DNA from: Dongia_A sp039808885
GTDB lineage: Bacteria; Pseudomonadota; Alphaproteobacteria; Dongiales; Dongiaceae
DNA length: 64,000 nucleotides
Assembly: GCA_039808885.1 (NCBI GenBank)
Contig: JBDHTX010000021.1
Coordinates: forward strand, 10,718 to 74,717
Direction: 5' to 3'
Part shown: positions 57,326-64,000 of the stretch, piece after piece
Numbering within the stretch: position 1 is the first letter of the stretch
How the letters are laid out: every line of letters begins with the position of its first letter
Program-made: the position numbers and the translations under genes
Notes under the pieces: model-generated
What the model saw: the letters and a program-made list of their open reading frames with translations, nothing else
What the model was told of the DNA's origin: nothing
The model's database searches: none

Positions 57326-58338
57326 GCGAAGGGGAAGCGCTCCCCCAGCCAGGCGCGCAGATCCTGCGCATCGGCGGTGCGCTCGGTGACGATGGCGACG
57401 ATGGCGGCATAGTGGCCCGGCCCGACGCGCCAGACATGCAGGTCGGCCACCTCGTCGCCGAAATCGTTCTCGATCGCCTCACGCACCCGCCGCGCCAGAT
57501 CGCCGCCCGCCTCGACATCCAGCAGGATGCCGCCAGTATCGCGCGCCAGGCCGATGGACCAATGCACGATGACGCCGGCGCCGACGACGCCGACCACCGG
57601 ATCGAGCCAGACCAGACCGAGCCAGCGCCCCGCCGCCAGCGCGGCGATGGCGAAGACCGAGGTCAACGCATCGGCCAGCACATGCAGGTAGGCCGAGCGG
57701 ATGTTGTGGTCGGTGCGGTCGCCATGGCCTTGCGCATCGCCATGCACCTGCGCGTGGTCGGGCGCTCGAGCGGCCTGATGCCCCTCATGCCCATGGTCAT
57801 GTCCATGGTCATGCCCGTGCTCATGCCCATGTCCGTGTGCATGCCCGTGCCCGTGTGCATGCCCGTGCCCGCCGTGATCGTGTTTCGACCACAGCAAGGC
57901 GGCGCTGGCGATGTTGACCAGCAGGCCGATCACCGCCACCAGGATCGCCTCGTCGAAGGCGATGGGCAGCGGGCTGGCCAGCCGCGCCAGCGATTCCCAG
58001 CCGATCATCAATCCGGCGATGCCGAGGATGATGGCGCTGGTATAGCCGGCGAGGTCGCCGACCTTGCCGGTGCCGAAGGAGAAGCGCGGATTGCGCGCAT
58101 GGCGCCGGGCGAAGGAATAGGCCAGCGCCGAGAGGCCGAGCGCCCCGGCATGAGTCGCCATGTGCCAGCCGTCGGCCAGCAGCGCCATGGAATTGTACCA
58201 GCTGCCGGCGGCGATCTCCGCCACCATCATCACAGCGGTCAGCGCCACCACCATCCAGGTGCGGCGCTCGTGCCGCTCATGGCGCGCGCCGAGGAAGTTG
58301 TGGGTCTCGAACCAGAGATCGTCGCGGTCGTTGGGCAT
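57286..58338 (-). CDS. dmeF: Cation diffusion facilitator, DmeF-like Co/Ni exporter
   Basis: 350 residues from the ATG at 58338. The N-terminus (LWFETHNFLGARHERHERRTWMVVALTAVMMVAEIAAG) is characteristic of the DmeF branch. The transport sites are ALLADGWHM (Asp/His) and HVLADALTSV. Between helices 4 and 5 lies a histidine-rich loop of about 45 residues (SKHDHGGHGHAHGHG... then HGHDHGHEGHQ). The C-terminal cytoplasmic domain has GDEVADLHVWRVGPGHYAAIV. It exports Co2+ or Ni2+ out of the cytoplasm. A cobalamin riboswitch lies 2 kb away. Confidence 0.88.
   Translation of the reverse strand: MPNDRDDLWFETHNFLGARHERHERRTWMVVALTAVMMVAEIAAGSWYNSMALLADGWHMATHAGALGLSALAYSFARRHARNPRFSFGTGKVGDLAGYTSAIILGIAGLMIGWESLARLASPLPIAFDEAILVAVIGLLVNIASAALLWSKHDHGGHGHAHGHGHAHGHGHEHGHDHGHDHGHEGHQAARAPDHAQVHGDAQGHGDRTDHNIRSAYLHVLADALTSVFAIAALAAGRWLGLVWLDPVVGVVGAGVIVHWSIGLARDTGGILLDVEAGGDLARRVREAIENDFGDEVADLHVWRVGPGHYAAIVAIVTERTADAQDLRAWLGERFPFAHLTVELRRPRST
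57765..57885. repeat. Low-complexity His/Gly repeat in the dmeF loop
   Basis: Codon-level near-repeats of CATGGTCATG/CATGCCCGTG encode alternating His-Gly residues in the cytosolic loop of DmeF. Such DNA is prone to in-frame length variation. Confidence 0.7.
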
Positions 58339-58527
58339 GGCCGGCCTGGGTTGCGGGCTTCGATGGCTCTTGCCTAGCGCGGCCGGCGGGGTCGCGTCGA
58401 GACATTCCTCCGCAATTGCCGCCACCCGTGACGCCTCGACGCGCGTGATGAAATAACGTAGCGTTGTCATCTCGCAGATCCGCAGCGATTCGCCCATGCC
58501 GCCTGCCAGCCCGCGACCGGGATACCG

Positions 58528-60324
58528 ATGAGCGCCACGGAATACCGCAAGCTGGTTTTCATCGTCTGGCTGGTGGTCGTCGCCTCCATGGTGGCGATCT
58601 GGGGTGGCAATGCCTGGCACGGCCTGTCCTGGGACACCGACGACTTCATGCGCCTGGTCCAGGTGCGCGACTGGCTGGGCGGCCAGGCCTGGAGCGACCT
58701 CACGCAGTACCGCCTGAACCCGCCGGACGGCACGCCGATGCACTGGTCGCGGCTGCCGGATGTGCCGCTGGCCGCCATCGCCCTGGCGCTGTCGCCGTTC
58801 CTGGCGACCAACGATGCGCTTGCCGTCGCCGCCATGGTGGCGCCGCCGCTCTATTTCCTGCTCTTCGTCATCGTCTACGCGCTGCCGGCGCGGATGATGC
58901 TGGGCATGGCGCGCTCGCCCATCGGCCTGCTGGTGGCGATCTCCGGCTCCGCCACCGTCGCGCAATACGCGCCCGGCCGGGTCGACCATCACGGCTTGCA
59001 GCTGATAATGGTTCTGGCGGCAATCGCGCTGCTGCTGTTCGGCCTGGCCCGCGCGCGCTGGCGCCGGCTCATCGCCTGCGCCGGCATCCCGATCGGCCTG
59101 TCGCTGTGGATCGGCGTCGAGATGCTGCCGATCTTCGCCGCCTGGTTCGCCGCCCTCGGCCTGGTCTGGTGCGCGCAGGGCGGAAACCTGGCGCGCCAGG
59201 GCGCGCTGGCCGCCGGTCTCGCCGCCGCCATCGGCGTGGCGCTGATCCTCACCTCGGTGCCGCCGGCGCATTGGCTGGTGCCGGCCTGCGATGCCTTCTC
59301 CATCATGCCGGTGGGCGCGGTGGCGCTGATCGCCGGCGGCTTCGCCGGCATGGCGCTGCTCGGGCGCCGGGCCAATGGCATGATCGCGCGGCTGGCCATC
59401 GCCGCGCTGTGCGGCGGCCTGGCGGCGGCGATTTTCGCGGTCGCCTTTCCCGGCTGCATCACCGGCGGCTATGGCGAGGTCGATCCGGAGGTGAAGCTGC
59501 GCTGGCTCGACAACGTCTCCGAGGCGATGTCGCTCAGCGACCAGATGCGGGTGCTTCCGTTCAGCGCCTTCGGCAAATTGTGGACGCCGCTGCTGGCGCT
59601 GGCCTATTGCCTGTGGCGGGTCCGGCGCGCGCAGGCGCGCGGCCGCGCATTGTGGGGCGTGCTGGCCCTGCTGATCACGGCCGCCACGGCACTCATCTTC
59701 TGGCAGATCCGCGCGGTGACGGCGGCGCATGTCATCGCCCTGCTGCCGCTCGCGGCCCTGATCGCCGAGCTGTGGCAGCGCCTGAAGGGCCGCCGCAGCC
59801 CGCGCTGGCTGCAGTTCCTGGTGCTGCTGCCGGTCCTGTTCCTGTGCTCGGCGGTGTTCTGGCCCGGCCTGGAATACGGCTATCGCTTCATCGCCGCCTC
59901 GGTCTCGCCGACAACGGCCGTGCCGGTGGTGTTGCAGGAGCAATGCACCGATCGCGCCGCGATCGCGCCGCTGGCCGAGGCGCCGCCCACCCTCATCCTC
60001 AGCTACATCGATCTCGGGCCGATGCTGCTGTTCTCGACGCCGCATGCGGTGCTGGGTGCTCCCTATCACCGCAACAACGGCGGGCTGAAGGAGACCATCA
60101 CCCTGTTCCGCTCGGCCGACGACGCTGAGATCCGCGACCGGCTGCACGCGCAGGGCATCGGCTGGGTCGCCACCTGTCCGGGGCCGGAGGACCGCAGCGC
60201 CTATCACACCGAGGACGGCGGCAGCCTGGCCGAGCGCCTGGTGGCGGGAAAAGTTCCGGATTACCTGAGCGAAGTCGCCGACCCGGCGCATCCGGGCCTG
60301 AAGCTCTACCGCGTCTTGCCCTGA
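58528..60324 (+). CDS. GT-C-like polytopic membrane protein (STT3/PMT-type candidate)
   Basis: 598 residues with about 11-13 membrane segments and a C-terminal soluble domain of about 140 residues (from about 455). Near the N-terminus, after the first helix, lies SWDTDDFMRLVQVRDWLGG (Asp36, Asp38, Asp39), the acidic motif expected in GT-C transferases. RVDHHGLQLIM lies near residue 155. The DTDD-x-x-RL...LTQYRLNPPDG layout is like bacterial STT3/AglB-like and PMT_2 proteins, which use polyprenyl-linked sugars. The eukaryotic WWDYG motif is not seen, so sugar transfer is inferred. Confidence 0.65.
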   Translation: MSATEYRKLVFIVWLVVVASMVAIWGGNAWHGLSWDTDDFMRLVQVRDWLGGQAWSDLTQYRLNPPDGTPMHWSRLPDVPLAAIALALSPFLATNDALAVAAMVAPPLYFLLFVIVYALPARMMLGMARSPIGLLVAISGSATVAQYAPGRVDHHGLQLIMVLAAIALLLFGLARARWRRLIACAGIPIGLSLWIGVEMLPIFAAWFAALGLVWCAQGGNLARQGALAAGLAAAIGVALILTSVPPAHWLVPACDAFSIMPVGAVALIAGGFAGMALLGRRANGMIARLAIAALCGGLAAAIFAVAFPGCITGGYGEVDPEVKLRWLDNVSEAMSLSDQMRVLPFSAFGKLWTPLLALAYCLWRVRRAQARGRALWGVLALLITAATALIFWQIRAVTAAHVIALLPLAALIAELWQRLKGRRSPRWLQFLVLLPVLFLCSAVFWPGLEYGYRFIAASVSPTTAVPVVLQEQCTDRAAIAPLAEAPPTLILSYIDLGPMLLFSTPHAVLGAPYHRNNGGLKETITLFRSADDAEIRDRLHAQGIGWVATCPGPEDRSAYHTEDGGSLAERLVAGKVPDYLSEVADPAHPGLKLYRVLP

Positions 60325-60382
60325 TCGCGGTTCGCCCCGGCAAGGGCGGTGGATCCCGTGTTCATCTCGCTGGAGGGCTGCC

Positions 60383-61480
60383 TTGACGCAACTGCCAACC
60401 AGAATGAAAGCGGTCCTGCTCAAGGGCAATGGCGGCTTCGAGCAGTTGGAATACCGCGAAGATGTTCCGGTGCCGGTCCCGGCAGCCCACGAAGTCCTGA
60501 TCCATGTCGGCGCCGCCGGGGTCAACAACACCGACATCAACACGCGCACCGCGTGGTATTCGAAATCCGTGACCGAGGGCACCACGGAATCGGCCGGCGC
60601 GGGCGGCTACGCCGAGGCCAGGACCGAAGATTCGGGGTGGACCGGTGCGGTGCCGACCTTCCCCCGCATCCAGGGCGCAGACGCCTGCGGCCGCATCGTC
60701 GCGGTGGGCGCGGCAGTCGACCCGGCGCGCATCGGCGAGCGCGTGTTGATCGAGCCGGTGTTCCGCGCGCCGATCGGTTGGGAGCCATACCGCGCGATCT
60801 ATTTCGGTTCCGAGTGCGATGGCGCCTTCGCCGAATACACCAAGGCCCCGGCAGCCCATGCCTACAGGATCGTCAGCGATCTTTCCGATGCCGAGCTGGC
60901 CTCGTTTCCCTGCGCCTATTCCGCGGCCGAGAACATGCTGACCCGCGCGGGGCTCAGCCACGGCGAGCGCGTCCTCGTTACCGGGGCTTCGGGCGGGGTC
61001 GGCTCCGCCGCGGTCCAACTGGCCAGGCGCCGGGGCACGACCGTGCTGGCTGTTACCAGCCCGGCGAAGGCCCCGCTGGTCGCCTCGCTCGGCGCGGAGC
61101 GGGTGATCGCGCGCGTCGACGACCTCATCGGCCAGATCGGGCGGGATTCGGTCGATGTGGTGATCGACGTGGTCGGTGGCCCGCAATTCCCGCAACTGCT
61201 GGAAGTCTTGCGCCGCGGCGGCCGGTATGCCGTTGCCGGCGCGATCGGCGGGCCTACCGTCGAGCTTGATCTGCGCACTCTCTACCTGAAGGATTTGCGC
61301 CTGCTCGGCTGTACCATCCTGGAGCCGGAAGTCTTCCGCAATCTCGTCGGATATATCGAAAGAGGCGAGATCAGGCCGGTGGTCGCCAGCATTCATCCCT
61401 TGAGCGCGATCATCGAGGCGCAGCGCGAATTCCTCACCAAGCGGCATACCGGCAAGATCGTTCTGCTGCCGGGAGGCTGA
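60383..61480 (+). CDS. Zinc-less MDR-superfamily oxidoreductase (quinone-reductase-like)
   Basis: 365 residues from a TTG at 60383, chosen because GGAGGG lies five bases upstream; an ATG at 60404 (MKAVLL) is the alternative. The GroES-like N-domain and the Rossmann motif GERVLVTGASGGVGSAAVQLARRRGTTVLAVTSPAKA (AxxGGVG-type) are intact. The C-terminal VDVVIDVVGGPQFPQLLEVLRRGGRYAVAGAIGG is typical of zinc-independent quinone/enoyl reductases. No catalytic-zinc Cys/His set is evident. The substrate is unknown. Confidence 0.86.
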   Translation: MTQLPTRMKAVLLKGNGGFEQLEYREDVPVPVPAAHEVLIHVGAAGVNNTDINTRTAWYSKSVTEGTTESAGAGGYAEARTEDSGWTGAVPTFPRIQGADACGRIVAVGAAVDPARIGERVLIEPVFRAPIGWEPYRAIYFGSECDGAFAEYTKAPAAHAYRIVSDLSDAELASFPCAYSAAENMLTRAGLSHGERVLVTGASGGVGSAAVQLARRRGTTVLAVTSPAKAPLVASLGAERVIARVDDLIGQIGRDSVDVVIDVVGGPQFPQLLEVLRRGGRYAVAGAIGGPTVELDLRTLYLKDLRLLGCTILEPEVFRNLVGYIERGEIRPVVASIHPLSAIIEAQREFLTKRHTGKIVLLPGG

Positions 61481-61509
61481 GCCAGTCCCCGAGGACGTTC
61501 GAGCCGCCT

Positions 61510-62487
61510 CTATTGGCGGGCGCCCGGCCGCGTCGAGGTCGTACTGGCGGCTCCGGGCAGGGGGATCTGCAGATAGGCCAGCCGCTTCATCTCGCGCCGC
61601 GCGGTGGTGACGGTCTCCAGGATGATGCCGCAGGTGAGCGACAGGAAAGCCAGCAGCATGATGCCGGTCGACAGGATCGCGGTCGGGAATCGCGGCACCA
61701 GCCCGGTCTGCATGAACTCGATCACCACCGGGACGCCGAGCGCGAGCGACAGCAGCAGCAGCGCGAGGAAGGCGGCGCCGAAGAAATCCGCCGGCCGCTC
61801 CTCCTTCACCAGGTGCGAGACCAGTTTCAGGATGCGCCAGCCGTCGCGGTACGTCGAAAGCTTGCTGAACGAACCCTGCGGTCGCTCGCCATAGGGGGTG
61901 TCGAGCTCCGCCGTCTTCATGCGCAGCTCCAGCGCATGCACGGAAAGCTCGGTCTCGATCTCGAAGCCGGCCGACATGGCCGGGAAGGACTTGACGAAGC
62001 GACGGGTGAAGACGCGATAGCCCGACAGCATGTCGCGGATGGTGCGACCGAAGATCTTGCTGACCAATCCCGTCAACATGGCATTGCCGAAACGGTGGCC
62101 GGGCCGGTAGGCGCCTTGACCTTGTTCCACCCGCGCGCCCACCACCATGTCCAGCTGCTGGTCCAGCAGCGCCGTGATCAAGGTCGGCGCGCTCGGCGCG
62201 TGGTAGGTGCCGTCGCCGTCCACCAGGACGTAGATGTCGGCCTCGATGTCCGAGAACATGCGGCGCACGACATTGCCTTTGCCTTGCCACGGCTCATGCC
62301 GCACGATGGCGCCGGCTTCGCCTGCGACTTTCGCGGTCTCGTCCTTTGAGTTGTTGTCGTAGACATAGATGCGCGCCGCGGGCAGCGCCGCGCGGAAGTC
62401 GCGCACCACCGCGCCGATCGCCACCGCCTCGTTGTAGCAGGGGATCAGCACGGCGATCTCGAGGTGGGAAAAATTCGTCTCGCTCAT
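61510..62487 (-). CDS. Glycosyltransferase family 2 with C-terminal membrane segments
   Basis: 325 residues from the ATG at 62487. The GT-A fold reads IAVLIPCYNEAVAIGAVVRDFRAALPAARIYVYDNNSKDETA, with a DxD-like VDGDGTYHA. GYRVFTRRFVKSFPAMSAGFEIETELSVHAL is like polyprenyl-phosphate sugar transferases (dolichol-phosphate mannosyltransferase/GtrB type). Two membrane helices end the protein (FFGAAFLALLLLSLALGVPVVIEF and AILSTGIMLLAFLSLTCGIILE). It may load a sugar onto a lipid carrier for the GT-C-like protein nearby. It is divergent from the epimerase gene. Confidence 0.87.
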   Translation of the reverse strand: MSETNFSHLEIAVLIPCYNEAVAIGAVVRDFRAALPAARIYVYDNNSKDETAKVAGEAGAIVRHEPWQGKGNVVRRMFSDIEADIYVLVDGDGTYHAPSAPTLITALLDQQLDMVVGARVEQGQGAYRPGHRFGNAMLTGLVSKIFGRTIRDMLSGYRVFTRRFVKSFPAMSAGFEIETELSVHALELRMKTAELDTPYGERPQGSFSKLSTYRDGWRILKLVSHLVKEERPADFFGAAFLALLLLSLALGVPVVIEFMQTGLVPRFPTAILSTGIMLLAFLSLTCGIILETVTTARREMKRLAYLQIPLPGAASTTSTRPGARQ

Positions 62488-62636
62488 CGCAACTATGTCT
62501 TCGGTCCAGATCGCACGCTTGGTGTTGCAGCCATCATACACTTCACACAAGCTTGTATCTGAATTGTTTATTTTTCCTAAAGTTGTTCCGATTACCGTTC
62601 CAGGCGTGGATTTACTTAAGGAACGGATATTTCGCG
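62488..62636. promoter_or_regulatory. AT-rich divergent interval between GT2 and epimerase genes
   Basis: This 149-base stretch is markedly richer in A and T than its surroundings and separates divergent genes. It contains a perfect 10-bp palindrome ACAAGCTTGT (62547-62556). Promoters for both genes should lie here, but I cannot assign hexamers with confidence. Confidence 0.45.
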
Positions 62637-64000
62637 ATGCCATTACCAGTCTTCAATGTCACAAGTTTCGGCGCCTATGGCGACGGCGTGCATAACGACA
62701 CCAATGCGATCCAGGCGGCGCTCGACGCCGCGAATGCCGCCGGCGGCGGCACGGTGGTGATGCCGGCCGGCACCTTCCTGGTCACCGGCCACGGCGACGC
62801 CAGCGAAGGGTGCCTGAAGATCTACAGCAACACCACGCTGACCGGCGCCGGCATGGGCGATACGGAGATCAAGCTCAAGGACGGCAGCAACGAGAAGATC
62901 ACCGGCATCCTGCGCACGCCCGCGGGCGAGGTCACGCATGATGTGACCATCGAGAACCTGACCATCAACGGCAACCGCGGCAACACCGGCAACGAGGTCG
63001 ACGGCCTGTTCACCGGCGTCGAGCCGGGCTCGCCCAAGGCCGACTACAACATCACCATCAGCGCGGTCGAGATCAAGGAGGTCTCGCGCTACGGCTTCGA
63101 CCCGCACGAGCAGACGACCAACATGGTGATCGAGAACTGCGTCGCCCACGACAATACCGGCGACGGCTTCACCCTGGACTTCATCTCCGACAGCACGATC
63201 CAGAACTGCGTCGCCTATGACAACGGCCGCAACGGCTTCAACCTGGTCACCTCCAGCCACGACGTGACCTTCATCGACAACGAAGCCTATGGCAACGGCG
63301 CGGCCGGCCTGACCGTGCAGAAGGGCTCCGAGGACCGCCCCTTCATCGACAACGTGTTGATCCAGGGCGGCAGCTTCCACGACAACGCCCAGCATGGCGT
63401 GCTGGTGAAGCTGTCCTACGGCGTCACCCTGACCGGGGCGGAGATCTTCAACAACGGCCAGGAGGGCGTGCAGATCCACGGCGCCAGCCGCTGCGAGATC
63501 CTGAACAACCAGATCCACGACAACGGGCTGAGCGCGCCCGGCAGCTATAACGGCGTCTCGATCGAGGCCTATGACGACACCGCCGGCACCCAGGGCACGT
63601 TCAAATACTGGAAGTCCGAGGACAACCTGGTCCAGGGCAACGCCATCACCGGCACCGCCGCGCATCCGCTGCGCTTCGGCGTCGAGGAGGCCGATGACGG
63701 CTCCGGCCGCAACCAGGTGCTGGGCAACGCCATCAGCGGCGAATACCGCATCGATGTGGTGCTGCACAACGCCACCAGCAGCACCGACGGCGCGCCGCGG
63801 ATCTATGGCACCGGCGCCTCCGAGACGCTGACCGGCAGCGCCGGCGATGATGCGATCCTGGCCGATAACGGCGCCGACCGCATCACCGGCGGCGGCGGCA
63901 ACGACCGCATCGACGGCGGCTACGGCAACGACGTGGCGCTCTATGTCGCCGACCTGCTCGGCTACGTCCTGGTGCACAATGCCGACGGCTCGTGGCTGGT
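62637..64000 (+). CDS. AlgE-type mannuronan C5-epimerase, N-terminal part (cut by window edge)
   Basis: 454 codons are visible from the ATG at 62637. There is no signal peptide. Residues about 5-390 form a right-handed beta-helix A-module: FNVTSFGAYGDGVHNDTNAIQAALDAANAAGGGTVVMPAG, then RYGFDPHEQT. The four residues needed in Azotobacter AlgE4 (Tyr149, Asp152, His154, Asp178) match Tyr152, Asp155, His157 and Asp181. From about residue 398 calcium-binding RTX nonapeptides begin (GSAGDDAIL, GGGGNDRIDGGYGND). The family converts mannuronate to guluronate in alginate outside the cell after type I secretion. The remaining R-modules lie beyond the window. Confidence 0.86.
   Translation, partial: MPLPVFNVTSFGAYGDGVHNDTNAIQAALDAANAAGGGTVVMPAGTFLVTGHGDASEGCLKIYSNTTLTGAGMGDTEIKLKDGSNEKITGILRTPAGEVTHDVTIENLTINGNRGNTGNEVDGLFTGVEPGSPKADYNITISAVEIKEVSRYGFDPHEQTTNMVIENCVAHDNTGDGFTLDFISDSTIQNCVAYDNGRNGFNLVTSSHDVTFIDNEAYGNGAAGLTVQKGSEDRPFIDNVLIQGGSFHDNAQHGVLVKLSYGVTLTGAEIFNNGQEGVQIHGASRCEILNNQIHDNGLSAPGSYNGVSIEAYDDTAGTQGTFKYWKSEDNLVQGNAITGTAAHPLRFGVEEADDGSGRNQVLGNAISGEYRIDVVLHNATSSTDGAPRIYGTGASETLTGSAGDDAILADNGADRITGGGGNDRIDGGYGNDVALYVADLLGYVLVHNADGSWL

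Noticed and set aside
57765..57885. Tandem-like DNA repeats as a possible CRISPR or minisatellite.
   Set aside because: They are in-frame His-Gly codons of the DmeF loop, with no spacer structure.
57286..60585. A 1099-codon minus-strand open frame covering dmeF and the region beyond.
   Set aside because: Only the C-terminal 350 codons are the CDF protein. The rest is an antisense shadow of the GT-C-like gene produced by high GC.
1..64000. Insertion sequences, prophage, CRISPR arrays, rRNA genes or a replication origin.
   Set aside because: I found no transposase, phage structural, Cas or rRNA signatures on either strand.

Overview
The window is high-GC, densely coded chromosomal DNA from an alphaproteobacterium, most likely Rhodospirillales-like. 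This is judged from protein resemblances only: an FzlA-type GST-like protein, a short HRDC-less RNase D, the lptC/lptA/kdsD neighbourhood and an abundant alphaproteobacterial type of intergenic palindrome. I ran no phylogeny.

Layout. 1-3.2 kb (minus): LPS transport and synthesis (lptA partial, lptC, kdsD), RNase D and tRNA-Leu(CAG). 3.3-29.7 kb: housekeeping genes. These include an NDUFA9-like SDR, uppP, gltD-gltB (glutamate synthase) separated by a nested palindrome, hydrolases, an M48 lipoprotein protease, GNAT/phosphatase/Nudix genes, fzlA, a TPR protein, a GT4 glycosyltransferase, rpmI-rplT-lipoprotein-pheS-pheT, a membrane protein of unknown function, a broken DUF2380 gene, a methyltransferase and lepA. 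tRNA-Ser(GGA) sits at 29.9 kb.

30.1-46.6 kb is a 15-gene catabolic island. Thirteen minus-strand genes encode a CUT1-type ABC importer (Tat-secreted binding protein, two permeases, ATPase), two aldehyde dehydrogenases, a GMC oxidoreductase, a proline-racemase-superfamily enzyme, a HAD phosphatase, two SDRs, a DHDPS/NAL-family lyase and a DUF1349 protein. A divergent LacI-family regulator and a second proline-racemase-superfamily enzyme follow on the plus strand. Both racemase-family proteins carry Ser91/Cys257 instead of Cys/Cys. Near-identical 14-bp palindromes overlap two well-spaced promoters and define a probable local regulon. No D-amino-acid oxidase is present, so this is not the textbook hydroxyproline pathway; its substrate is unknown.

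46.6-52.4 kb contains gene debris and a tight four-gene operon (GT4 glycosyltransferase, ATP-grasp-like protein, CelD/BioF2-type GNAT, PIG-L deacetylase). Its enzyme classes recall mycothiol/bacillithiol-type glycoconjugate biosynthesis. 52.5-58.3 kb is rich in metal functions: a PCu(A)C copper chaperone, a DUF2946 protein, a cobalamin riboswitch leading into DUF1636 and an orphan ABC ATPase, a PPOX flavoprotein, an MFS exporter and a DmeF-like Co/Ni exporter with a histidine-rich loop.

58.5-64 kb holds a GT-C-like membrane protein, a zinc-less MDR oxidoreductase, a GT2 glycosyltransferase and, running off the right edge, an AlgE-type mannuronan C5-epimerase with the four expected catalytic residues and the start of an RTX module.
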